Of a DNA stretch of 19,268 nt, positions 1 through 6,435 are shown piece by piece. Source of the stretch: Pseudomonadota bacterium (GTDB lineage Bacteria; Pseudomonadota; Alphaproteobacteria; Rhizobiales; Beijerinckiaceae); assembly GCA_023386155.1 (NCBI GenBank), contig JAEWKH010000144.1, positions 1 through 19,268 on the forward strand, written 5' to 3'. The translations under genes were made by a program, and so were the position numbers. Numbering within the stretch: position 1 is the stretch's first letter; each line of letters starts with the position of its first letter. Below the pieces are notes generated by a model. That model saw nothing but the letters and a program-made list of their open reading frames with translations. It had not been told where the DNA came from and made no database searches.

Positions 1-179
1 GGCCGGGACTCGCCTATCGCCTCACCAAGCAGGCGGTGGCCCAGAGCCTGTCCAACGACCTGGAGGCCCAGCTCGACCTGGAGGCCAGGCTCCAGACCGA
101 GGCGGGCTCCAGCGACGATTTCATGGAGGGCGTCGCGGCCTTCCGCGAGAAGCGCGCGCCCCGGTTCCAGGGACGATAA
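1..179 (+). CDS. Enoyl-CoA hydratase/isomerase family protein, C-terminal end (partial)
   Basis: Only the last 58 codons are inside the window; the reading frame begins at base 3 and ends with TAA at 177-179. The visible end matches the C-terminal helical tail of crotonase-fold enoyl-CoA hydratases: a helix rich in Gln, Leu and Glu, then the typical spacing of a 'DDFMEGVAAF' segment and an 'EKRAPRFQG' ending. In this family that tail takes part in trimer packing and closes the acyl-CoA site. The family hydrates or isomerises enoyl-CoA thioesters in fatty acid or aromatic degradation. The substrate cannot be told from this fragment because the oxyanion-hole region is outside the window. The stop codon overlaps the ribosome binding site of the next gene, so the two are probably co-transcribed. 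Confidence 0.8.
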   Translation, partial: PGLAYRLTKQAVAQSLSNDLEAQLDLEARLQTEAGSSDDFMEGVAAFREKRAPRFQGR

Positions 180-192
180 GGAGATCGACCTC

Positions 193-399
193 ATGCGCCC
201 CACCTACTGGATCCTCGGCCTTGTGACCCTGAGCATCGTGATCGGGCTCTTCATGTCGCGGGACCCCGAGCGCGCCGAGAGGCTCAACCAGATGTACCGG
301 GACGCGGCGCTGACGGGCGAGACGCGCCAGATGGTGCTCATGGGCCTTGCGGTCGCCATCGGTGCCTTCATCGTCTACCTCACGATGACCCGGCGGTGA
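193..399 (+). CDS. Small two-helix inner membrane protein, function unknown
   Basis: This 68-residue protein starts 13 bases after the enoyl-CoA hydratase stop. A good ribosome binding site AAGGAG (178-183) overlaps that stop, which indicates translational linkage. Two hydrophobic segments are visible, about residues 5-21 and 48-65, joined by a charged loop of about 26 residues rich in Arg, Glu and Asp. This predicts a helical hairpin in the cytoplasmic membrane with short tails. I see no catalytic motif and do not recognise a named family. The tight coupling suggests a role tied to the upstream acyl-CoA enzyme, or simple co-expression, but this is inference. It is likely a real gene because the start, ribosome binding site and hydropathy pattern agree. 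Confidence 0.75.
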   Translation: MRPTYWILGLVTLSIVIGLFMSRDPERAERLNQMYRDAALTGETRQMVLMGLAVAIGAFIVYLTMTRR

Positions 400-435
400 G
401 TGCCTATCGAATCCGGTCCACTCATTCTCTAACCT

Positions 436-476
436 GATCCTTCGAGACACCGCCTTCGGCGGCCCTCAGGATGAGG
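436..476. repeat. Short palindromic intergenic repeat
   Basis: An imperfect hairpin with an outer pair ATCCT (437-441) and AGGAT (468-472) and an inner pair CCGCC (450-454) and GGCGG (458-462) around a TTC loop. The wording 'atccttcgagac...ctcaggatgagg' is, from memory, a dispersed element found in many Rhizobiales intergenic regions. It lies between two same-strand genes and could also act as a weak terminator or mRNA-end stabiliser. Apart from it, 400-591 shows no further structure that I can support. Confidence 0.6.
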
Positions 477-591
477 GCTTAAGGGGAGCTTGGCTGGAGC
501 CTATCGTCCCGGTTTGTTCACGGCTCATTCAACTGTCCTGACCTTTTCTGTCCGCAAAGACCCGCAAGGCGGGTGAAAGGGTGCTTGAACC

Positions 592-2871
592 GTGTCTCCT
601 CTGAAACGTGCTATCGTTTTTGCCACTCTTGCCCTGGCGTCCGCCATCGGCAGCGTGTCCATGGCATCCGCCCAGGACCGCCTCGCGCTGGTCGTCGGGC
701 AGGGGGCCTACCAGGGCCGTTCGCTTCCGACGGCCGTCAACGATGCGGGCCTGATCGCCCAGACCCTGACGAGTGCCGGTTTCGAGGTGATCCAGGGGCG
801 CGATCTCGGCGCCAGCGACCTGCGCAGCCTCGTCCGCGACTTCCTCGACAAGGCCCAGGACCTGGAGCCCGGCTCCACGGTGATGGTCTACCTGGCCGGG
901 CACGGGGTTCAGCTCGAAGGGGACAATTACCTGCTGCCGGTCGATGCCCGGATCGAGCGCGACGTGGACGTGCCGCTCGAAGGCTTCCGCCTGTCCGATC
1001 TCGTCCGCTCCCTCGAGCGCGGTCCCGCACAGGTGCGGGTGATCGTCGCCGACATGGGGCGGGACTATCCGCTCGGCGCCACGGGGGAACCGATGGCCAA
1101 GGGACTGGCCCTCATGGAGCCGCCCGCCGGGTTCCTGATGGCTTTCTCGTCGGCCCCCAACATCGTCGCCGCCGACGGCCAGGGGCCGTATGGCGCCTAT
1201 GCGACGGCGCTTGCGGAAATGATCCGCCAGCCGGGCATGCCCCTCGACGAGGTCTTCGCCCGCACGCGGCTCCGGACCCACGAGGCCACGAACGGCCTGC
1301 AGATTCCCTGGCATTCGGCCAATCTCGGAAACGCCTCCTTCGCGTTCTTCGAGCAGGCCGAAGCCGCTGCCGCGCCGCTGGTGCGCGAGGTGCGCCGGAT
1401 CGACGAGGTGCCCGCCGAGGAGGCCTATGCCATCGCGGTCGAGCGCGACACGATCCAGGATTACCAGGCCTTCCTGCGCCGCTACCCGGACCATCGCCTC
1501 GCCCGCCGGGTGACGGCGCTGCTCGCCGCCCGGCGCGAGGCCGTCGTCTGGCGCCGCACGCTCGCGAGCAATACGCGGGAGGCCTATTGGACCTATCTGC
1601 GCCGCTATCCCACCGGCCCGCACGCGGCCGATTGCCGGCGCCGTCTGGCGCGTCTGTCTGCCCCTTACGCCCCGCCGCCGGCTTTCGAGGAGGTGGTCTA
1701 CGACGACCTGCCGCCGCCCTTGCCCGAGGTGGAGCGGATCGAGGTGGTGGAGGTCGTGACCATCATCCGCGACGTGCCGCCGCCCCGGGCGCCGGCCTAT
1801 CTTCTTCCGCGATGGGACGAGGACGAGGAGTTCGTCACCATCATCCGCGAGCCGCCGCCGCCGCCCGTCATGGCCGGAATCCTGCCGATCCCGATGGCCA
1901 TTCCGGTTCCGGTGCGCGCCCGCCCGCCGCGCTCGTTCTACCAGCCCATCGCGCCGGTGACGCCGCGCGGCCCGGTCGCCATTCCCGTGGCCGCTCCGCC
2001 GGTCTTCGGCGCTCTCATGGGCGACGAGCGCGGACCACGCCCGCGCCGCGGCCTTCGTCCCGAGCAGCAGGCCGTTCCGCGCCAGCCCGGCCTCGCCGCA
2101 CCGATCCAGCCGCTTCCCGTGTCGGTCGATCCGCGCGCGCCCCGTGGAGACAGGGGCGTTCGGCCCGGCCGCATCCCGGCGCGTCCGGTCCCGCTCGTGA
2201 ACGTCCCGCAGGAGCGGCTCCGTCCCGGCCGGTCCGATATCGGCGAGCCGGCTCCGCGCCAGGAACCGCCCCGTGGCCTGCGCCCCGCCGGGCGCGAGGC
2301 CGATCCCCGGATGATCCGCCCGGAAGCTCCCGTGCGCGATGCGGCCCGACCGAGGGATCCGCGCCTCGACCGGGATGAGATCCTCCCGCGACAGGTCCGG
2401 CCCGAGAGGCCGCGCATGGAGATCGAGCGGGAGCGGCCTGGACGCAGCGACCGGGATCGGCCGGACCCACGCGTCCGTCCGGAGCGGGCGGCGCCTGTCG
2501 CCGGCCGGCCGACGGGCCTGATGCCGCCGCCGGAAGAGCGCAGCTATCGCCGGGACGATGGACCCCGTTCGCGGTTCGAGCGCGAGCGGCCCGCCGCCAT
2601 GGAGAGGCCGGATCGCGAGCGTCCCTCGCTCCGGCCTTCGCCCCGGATCGAGCGCCCGCAGGCGCCGGTCGTCCAGCCGAGGCCTGTCCCGCGCATGGAG
2701 GCGCCCCAGCAGGAGCGCGCCTTCCGCGAACCGCCGCGCCCGTCGGCCCAGCCACGCCCCAGCCGGGATTTCGAGAGGCCGCAGCAGGCCCGGCCCGCTC
2801 CCGGGCGCCCGGCTGGAGGCAGTCCGGAGCGTTGCCGTCCCGGACGGCCCTGTGCCGAGGAGGTTCGCTGA
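592..2871 (+). CDS. Secreted caspase-like (peptidase C14 fold) protein lacking the catalytic cysteine, with long Pro/Arg-rich tail
   Basis: 759 residues from a GTG start; a purine-rich GAAAGGG lies about 10 bases upstream. Residues 1-27 are a signal peptide with an ASA cleavage motif, so the product is exported. Residues about 29-250 have a caspase/metacaspase fold: 'LALVVGQGAY' first strand, 'AVNDA' helix start, and 'YLAGHG' carrying the catalytic histidine (His104). At the usual 'DACR' cysteine site the sequence is 'DMGRD', so Gly156 (GGG, 1057-1059) replaces cysteine. The first Cys of the whole protein is residue 348, outside the domain. Two related short repeats ending in 'LRRYP' follow (about 288-304 and 327-345). 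Residues 359-759 are low-complexity, rich in Pro and Arg, with a duplicated 'VTIIR' plus poly-Pro element. It is probably a non-proteolytic pseudocaspase; its partner and role are unknown. Confidence 0.85.
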   Translation: MSPLKRAIVFATLALASAIGSVSMASAQDRLALVVGQGAYQGRSLPTAVNDAGLIAQTLTSAGFEVIQGRDLGASDLRSLVRDFLDKAQDLEPGSTVMVYLAGHGVQLEGDNYLLPVDARIERDVDVPLEGFRLSDLVRSLERGPAQVRVIVADMGRDYPLGATGEPMAKGLALMEPPAGFLMAFSSAPNIVAADGQGPYGAYATALAEMIRQPGMPLDEVFARTRLRTHEATNGLQIPWHSANLGNASFAFFEQAEAAAAPLVREVRRIDEVPAEEAYAIAVERDTIQDYQAFLRRYPDHRLARRVTALLAARREAVVWRRTLASNTREAYWTYLRRYPTGPHAADCRRRLARLSAPYAPPPAFEEVVYDDLPPPLPEVERIEVVEVVTIIRDVPPPRAPAYLLPRWDEDEEFVTIIREPPPPPVMAGILPIPMAIPVPVRARPPRSFYQPIAPVTPRGPVAIPVAAPPVFGALMGDERGPRPRRGLRPEQQAVPRQPGLAAPIQPLPVSVDPRAPRGDRGVRPGRIPARPVPLVNVPQERLRPGRSDIGEPAPRQEPPRGLRPAGREADPRMIRPEAPVRDAARPRDPRLDRDEILPRQVRPERPRMEIERERPGRSDRDRPDPRVRPERAAPVAGRPTGLMPPPEERSYRRDDGPRSRFERERPAAMERPDRERPSLRPSPRIERPQAPVVQPRPVPRMEAPQQERAFREPPRPSAQPRPSRDFERPQQARPAPGRPAGGSPERCRPGRPCAEEVR

Positions 2872-2876
2872 CACGA

Positions 2877-2912
2877 AAGCGCCGGAACCGAGAGGCTCCG
2901 GCGCTTCCTCTT
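2877..2912. terminator. Bidirectional hairpin terminator
   Basis: A perfect 10-bp inverted repeat, AAGCGCCGGA (2877-2886) with TCCGGCGCTT (2897-2906), can be extended inward past one mismatch to a GAGA tetraloop. It lies 5 bases after the caspase-like gene and before the end of the minus-strand dehydrogenase gene, so it is well placed to end both transcripts. The T-tract is weak on the plus strand (CCTCTT), so efficiency is uncertain. Confidence 0.7.
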
Positions 2913-2934
2913 GAGGTTGCCGAGGCGTGAGAGA

Positions 2935-3801
2935 TTACTTGCCGAGCCGCGCGATCAGGCTCGACGTGTCCCAGCGCTTGCCGCCCATCTTCTGGACATC
3001 GGCGTAGAACTGGTCGACCAGGGCCGTGACCGGCAGGCTGGCGCCGTTCTTGCGGGCCTCGCCCAGCACGATGGACAGGTCCTTGCGCATCCAGTCGACC
3101 GCGAAGCCGAAATCGAACTTGCCCTGGTTCATGGTCTTGCCGCGGTTCTCCATCTGCCAGGAGCCCGCCGCGCCCTTGGAGATCACCTCGAGCACCGCCT
3201 CGATGTCGAGGCCGGCCTTCTGGCCGAAATGGATGCCTTCGGCGAGGCCCTGCACGAGGCCCGCGATGCAGATCTGGTTGATCATCTTGGTAAGCTGGCC
3301 CGATCCGGCGGGACCGAGGAGGCGGGAGGCGCGGGCAAAGCTCATGATCGCGGGCTCCGCCTTGGCATAGATATCCGCATCGCCGCCGCACATGACCGTG
3401 AGGACGCCGTTCTCCGCGCCCGCCTGGCCGCCCGAAACCGGAGCGTCGATGAAGCTGAAGCCCTTGTCCTTGGCGGCGGCGTAGAGTTCGCGCGCCACTT
3501 CCGCCGAGGCGGTGGTGTGGTCGACGAAGATGGCGCCTTTGTCCATGCCGTGGAAGGCGCCGTCGGGGCCGATCGTCACCTGGCGCAGATCGTCGTCGTT
3601 GCCGACGCAGGCGAAGACGATCTCCTGGCCCTCGGCCGCCTCGCGCGGGGTCCTGGCGGCGCGCCCGCCGTTCTCCGACACCCATTTCTCGGCCTTGGCG
3701 GCCGTGCGGTTGTAGACCGTCACCTCATGGCCCTTCGCCTTGAGATGGCGCGCCATGGGATAGCCCATCACGCCAAGTCCGAGGAATGCAACCTTTGCCA
3801 T
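2935..3801 (-). CDS. NAD(P)-dependent beta-hydroxyacid dehydrogenase (3-hydroxyisobutyrate dehydrogenase / tartronate semialdehyde reductase family)
   Basis: 288 residues, the normal length for the family. The N-terminal Rossmann domain has the dinucleotide motif 'GLGVMG' (residues 8-13), and 'YNRT' (30-33), whose Arg after the second strand favours NADP over NAD. The substrate-binding signature 'DAPVSGG' is at 119-125. The catalytic lysine is Lys172 in 'GQLTKMINQ', and a second conserved Lys-Asp-Leu follows at 240-242. The C-terminal half is the all-helical domain that forms the active site between subunits. The enzyme oxidises a short beta-hydroxyacid to its semialdehyde, or the reverse; the exact substrate (3-hydroxyisobutyrate, glycerate or gamma-hydroxybutyrate) cannot be fixed from motifs. 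The start has an AGGGAG ribosome binding site about 7 bases upstream. It appears to be a single-gene unit. Confidence 0.9.
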   Translation of the reverse strand: MAKVAFLGLGVMGYPMARHLKAKGHEVTVYNRTAAKAEKWVSENGGRAARTPREAAEGQEIVFACVGNDDDLRQVTIGPDGAFHGMDKGAIFVDHTTASAEVARELYAAAKDKGFSFIDAPVSGGQAGAENGVLTVMCGGDADIYAKAEPAIMSFARASRLLGPAGSGQLTKMINQICIAGLVQGLAEGIHFGQKAGLDIEAVLEVISKGAAGSWQMENRGKTMNQGKFDFGFAVDWMRKDLSIVLGEARKNGASLPVTALVDQFYADVQKMGGKRWDTSSLIARLGK

Positions 3802-3831
3802 CGTCTGCTCCCTGAATGTTCTGCCGGTTCT

Positions 3832-3946
3832 AGCGCATCGTGCGAAAAAGTGGATCCGGTTTTTCGCGCCAACGATGCGCCAGCTTATAGAAGAAGCATC
3901 GGATCAGATCCCAAAAGTGCAAGTCCACTTTTCACGTCCGATGCTT
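3832..3946. repeat. Double-hairpin intergenic repeat, complete unit (copy 1)
   Basis: Two nested hairpins stand side by side. The first has an outer stem GCGCATCGT (3833-3841) with ACGATGCGC (3872-3880) and an inner stem GCGAAAAA (3842-3849) with TTTTTCGC (3860-3867). The second has an outer stem AAGCATCGGA (3894-3903) with TCCGATGCTT (3937-3946) and an inner stem AAAAGTG (3913-3919) with CACTTTT (3926-3932). The same two-part architecture recurs at 8731-8843. I recall similar elements widely in Rhizobiales genomes; the family name is not certain to me. Confidence 0.85.
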
Positions 3947-3995
3947 TAGCGCATCGTGCGAAAAAGTGGACCCGGTTTTTCGCTGACGTGGATGC
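3947..3995. repeat. Partial copy of the same hairpin repeat
   Basis: Directly after the complete unit, the first half recurs: GCGCATCGT and the inner stem GCGAAAAA (3958-3965) with TTTTTCGC (3976-3983) around GTGGACCCGG. The outer right arm is broken by three inserted bases (ACG-tgg-ATGC, 3987-3994), and the second half is missing except for a stray CCCACTTT. This looks like a tandem duplication followed by decay. Confidence 0.75.
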
Positions 3996-4003
3996 CCACT
4001 TTC

Positions 4004-4050
4004 GTCATCGCCTCCCCGGACCTGATCCGGGGATCAGTGCTGGGGATGAC
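4004..4050. repeat. Second type of palindromic intergenic repeat
   Basis: A hairpin bounded by GTCAT (4004-4008) and ATGAC (4046-4050), with an inner stem CCCCGGA (4014-4020) and TCCGGGG (4026-4032). The 'ccccggacctgatccgggg' core is, from memory, another dispersed alphaproteobacterial intergenic element. It lies 23 bases beyond the stop codon of the minus-strand binding-protein gene and may help to define that transcript's 3' end. Confidence 0.6.
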
Positions 4051-4073
4051 GTGGGAGAGTTGATTGAGCATCA

Positions 4074-4877
4074 CTACTTGATGTCGAAGGAAAAATATTT
4101 GGCGCGGATCAGGTCGTAGGTTCCGTCGGCCTTCACCTGGGCGATGGCCCGGTTGAACTGCCCGCGCAGGTCTTCATCCTCCTTGCGCAGGCCGATGCCA
4201 TAGATCTCGCGCTTGTAGGCGGGCTCAGCCGGCGCGTCGCCGAGAATGTGACAGCAGGCGCCCTCGCGGCTCTCCAGGAATTTCGAGAGGAGCAGCTCGT
4301 CGGCGAAGACGGCATCGATGCGTCCGACGAGAAGATCGAGATTGGCCTCTTCCGCCTTCGCGAAGAGGACGATTTCGGAATCCTTGTAGAAGGCTCTGAG
4401 ATAGGCTTCGTGATCCGTGCGCTCGATGGTGCCGATCTTCTTCCCGGCCATCGCGGCAGGCGCGACCTCGCCGGGGGCGGTCTCCTTGGAGCCGATGAAC
4501 ACCGCCGGGATGCGGTAATACGGATCGGAGAAGGCGATCCGCTTCTGTCGCCGTTCCGTGATTTCCAGCGACGACATCACCGCGTCGTATTCGCGATTCA
4601 GGAGTCCCTTGACGATGCCGTCCCAGGCATGGGGCACCAGTTCGCAGCTGGCCTTCATCGCGTCGCAGAGGCTCTTGAGGAGATCGACCTCGAATCCCTG
4701 CAGCTCATTGTTGGCGTCGATGAAGTTGAAGGGCGGATAGGCGCCCTCAACCGCGATGCGGATCGTCGGCTTCGGGACAGCGGCATCCTGCGCGACGCCG
4801 GGATGACACGCGAATGCGATCAGCAGGCCGGCAAGGACCGCCAGCCTGCGCCTGAGCGTCGAAACCCTCGTACCCAT
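4074..4877 (-). CDS. Polar amino acid ABC transporter periplasmic binding protein (SBP family 3, HisJ/ArgT-like), orphan
   Basis: 267 residues from ATG at 4875-4877. The reading frame stays open far upstream through moaA, but homology begins at this ATG with a signal peptide (residues 1-30, Arg-rich start, hydrophobic core, cleavage near VAQ-D). Family 3 marks are 'AYPPFNF' (47-53), 'GFEVDLL' (61-67), and 'SSLEITERRQKRIAFSDPYY', the ligand carboxylate-binding segment. Cys71 and Cys78 sit where HisJ/ArgT has its disulfide, which favours a basic amino acid ligand (inference). The start is 11 bases after the moaA stop, so it is almost certainly in the moaA transcript. No permease or ATPase gene is visible nearby, so it either serves a distant transporter or acts as a sensor. 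The ribosome binding site is poorly placed (AGGGGG about 15 bases upstream). Confidence 0.88.
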   Translation of the reverse strand: MGTRVSTLRRRLAVLAGLLIAFACHPGVAQDAAVPKPTIRIAVEGAYPPFNFIDANNELQGFEVDLLKSLCDAMKASCELVPHAWDGIVKGLLNREYDAVMSSLEITERRQKRIAFSDPYYRIPAVFIGSKETAPGEVAPAAMAGKKIGTIERTDHEAYLRAFYKDSEIVLFAKAEEANLDLLVGRIDAVFADELLLSKFLESREGACCHILGDAPAEPAYKREIYGIGLRKEDEDLRGQFNRAIAQVKADGTYDLIRAKYFSFDIK

Positions 4878-4888
4878 GTGAAAAGCGC

Positions 4889-5926
4889 TCAGCCCCCTGT
4901 CACGCTCATGTGACGGCTCAGCGCCGGGCGGGCGTGGCGCCGGTCGATGATGAAGTCGTGCCCCTTCGGCTTGCGGGCGATGGCGTCCACCATGGCCCGC
5001 TCCAGAAGCTCGTTGCTCTCGGAAGCGCGCACGGGCGTCCGCAGGTCGGCGGCGTCCTCCTGCCCCAGGCACATGAAGAGCTGGCCCGTGCAGGTGAGCC
5101 GCACCCGGTTGCAGCTTTCGCAGAAATTGTGGGTCATCGGCGTGATGAAGCCGAGCCGTCCGCCGGTTTCCTTCACCCGCACGTAGCGCGCCGGCCCGCC
5201 GGTGCGGTCCGCGAGATCCTCCAGGGAATAATGGGCGGCGAGGCGTGCGCGCACCAGGGAGAGGGGCAGGAACTGGTCGATGCGCTGCCCCTCGATCTCG
5301 CCCAGCGGCATCACCTCGATGAGGGTGAGGTCCATGCCGCGCCCATGTGCCCATTCGAGCAGGGATTCGATCTCGCCTTCGTTCACGCCCTTGAGGGCGA
5401 CGGTGTTGATCTTCACCTTGAGGCCGGCGTTCTGCGCGGCATCGAGCCCGGCCATCACCTTGGCCAGGTCGCCCCAGCGGGTGATGCGGCGGAACTTGTC
5501 GGCATCGAGGGTGTCGATGGACACGTTGATCCGCTTCACCCCGCAGGCGGCGAGCTCCTGTGCGTGGCGGGCGAGCTGCGAGCCGTTGGTGGTGACGGTG
5601 AGCTCGTCGAGGGCGCCGGAATCCAGATGGCGGGACAGGGAGCCGAAGAGCTTCATGATGTCCCGCCGCACCAGGGGCTCGCCCCCGGTGATCCGGAGCT
5701 TGCGCACACCGTGATCGACGAAGGCCGAGCAGATGCGGTCGAGCTCCTCCAGGGTGAGCAGGTCGCGCTTGGGCAGGAAGGCCATGTCCTCGGACATGCA
5801 ATAGACGCAGCGGAAATCGCAGCGATCCGTCACCGAAACGCGGAGATAGGTGATCGCCCGGCCGAACGGGTCCAGGAGGGACCGGCCGGCATCGGGATTC
5901 TCGAGATGAGCCGGAAAGGCTCCCAT
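4889..5926 (-). CDS. moaA: GTP 3',8-cyclase MoaA (molybdenum cofactor biosynthesis)
   Basis: 345 residues. This radical SAM enzyme acts with MoaC to convert GTP to cyclic pyranopterin monophosphate, the first step of molybdopterin synthesis in the cytoplasm. The radical SAM cluster motif is Cys36-x3-Cys40-x2-Cys43 ('CDFRCVYC'), and the SAM-binding GGEP is at 81-84. The second, C-terminal 4Fe-4S cluster is held by Cys269, Cys272 and Cys286. The protein ends in the conserved Gly-Gly pair needed for activity in this family, so the C terminus is complete. No other moa or moe gene is in the window. It is the first gene of a two-gene minus-strand unit with the binding protein at 4074-4877, and it is transcribed divergently from the DUF971 gene at 6019. 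Confidence 0.96.
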   Translation of the reverse strand: MGAFPAHLENPDAGRSLLDPFGRAITYLRVSVTDRCDFRCVYCMSEDMAFLPKRDLLTLEELDRICSAFVDHGVRKLRITGGEPLVRRDIMKLFGSLSRHLDSGALDELTVTTNGSQLARHAQELAACGVKRINVSIDTLDADKFRRITRWGDLAKVMAGLDAAQNAGLKVKINTVALKGVNEGEIESLLEWAHGRGMDLTLIEVMPLGEIEGQRIDQFLPLSLVRARLAAHYSLEDLADRTGGPARYVRVKETGGRLGFITPMTHNFCESCNRVRLTCTGQLFMCLGQEDAADLRTPVRASESNELLERAMVDAIARKPKGHDFIIDRRHARPALSRHMSVTGG

Positions 5927-6018
5927 GGCGGAGAAATCCTTGTCGCGCGAGAACTTGCCTTCAATGTAATGATCAAGCAGTTAGCGTGAAATAGCAAACC
6001 GGGAAAGAGGGCGAGGCC

Positions 6019-6387
6019 ATGACATCGGAACGCTGGCCGACGGAACTCCGCCTTGCCAAGGACAGACGCAGCCTGCGCGTCGCCTTCGACGACGGCGCGG
6101 CTTTCGACCTGTCGGCCGAATATCTGCGGGTGACGAGCCCCTCGGCCGAGGTCCAGGGGCACAGTCCCGCCGAGCGCAAGACGGTGCCGGGCAAGCGGGC
6201 GGTGGAGATCATCGGCGTCGAGCCGGTCGGCAACTACGCCGTCAAGCTCGTCTTCGACGACATGCACGACACCGGGATCTACGGCTGGGACTATCTCTAC
6301 CGGCTCGGGGCCGAGCGGGAGGAGAAGTGGCAGGCCTATCTCGACGAGCTGGCGGCCAAGGGTCTGTCGCGGGACCGGGTGCGGTGA
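6019..6387 (+). CDS. DUF971 domain protein (GBBH-like N-terminal domain)
   Basis: 122 residues, almost entirely one DUF971 domain (residues about 7-100). This is the small fold also found at the N terminus of gamma-butyrobetaine hydroxylase. Visible family marks are 'YLRVTSPSAEVQGH' (35-48), 'GKRAVEI', 'VEPVGNYAVKLVFDD' and 'GIYGWDYLYRLG'. Stand-alone DUF971 proteins have no agreed function; some occur fused or next to iron-sulfur assembly proteins of the Mrp/ApbC type, and here the gene lies head-to-head with moaA, itself a two-cluster Fe-S enzyme. A link to cluster or cofactor metabolism is therefore a reasonable guess, not shown. A purine-rich GGGAAAGAGG lies just upstream of the start. 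Confidence 0.88.
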   Translation: MTSERWPTELRLAKDRRSLRVAFDDGAAFDLSAEYLRVTSPSAEVQGHSPAERKTVPGKRAVEIIGVEPVGNYAVKLVFDDMHDTGIYGWDYLYRLGAEREEKWQAYLDELAAKGLSRDRVR

Positions 6388-6389
6388 AA

Positions 6390-6418
6390 CAAAAATGGCC
6401 GGCACAAGGCCGGCCATG
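6390..6418 (-). terminator. Rho-independent terminator of the L,D-transpeptidase gene
   Basis: A perfect 9-bp stem ATGGCCGGC (6395-6403) and GCCGGCCAT (6409-6417) with loop ACAAG. Read on the minus strand it is followed directly by TTTTTGTTT, the T-tract expected for intrinsic termination. It lies between the convergent DUF971 and L,D-transpeptidase genes; the T-tract is on the transpeptidase side only. Confidence 0.85.
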
Positions 6419-6435
6419 ACGTGGAGAGGATGCGC

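Noticed and set aside
529..2874. 781-codon open frame antisense to the caspase-like gene
   Set aside because: It has low-complexity Arg/Gly/Asp-rich content, no domain, and arises from GC-rich codon bias opposite a gene with signal peptide, fold motifs and a good end terminator.
3832..3995. Hairpin repeats as a CRISPR array
   Set aside because: There are no regularly spaced identical repeats with unique spacers; the arms are paired within each unit and no cas gene is present.
2911..4119. 402-codon plus-strand frame across the dehydrogenase and the repeats
   Set aside because: It is the antisense shadow of the dehydrogenase gene and continues through the intergenic hairpin repeats; it contains no family motif.
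4074..5801. Apparent 575-residue fusion ending in the amino-acid binding protein
   Set aside because: The upstream part is an out-of-frame reading of moaA. Homology and the signal peptide start at ATG 4875-4877.
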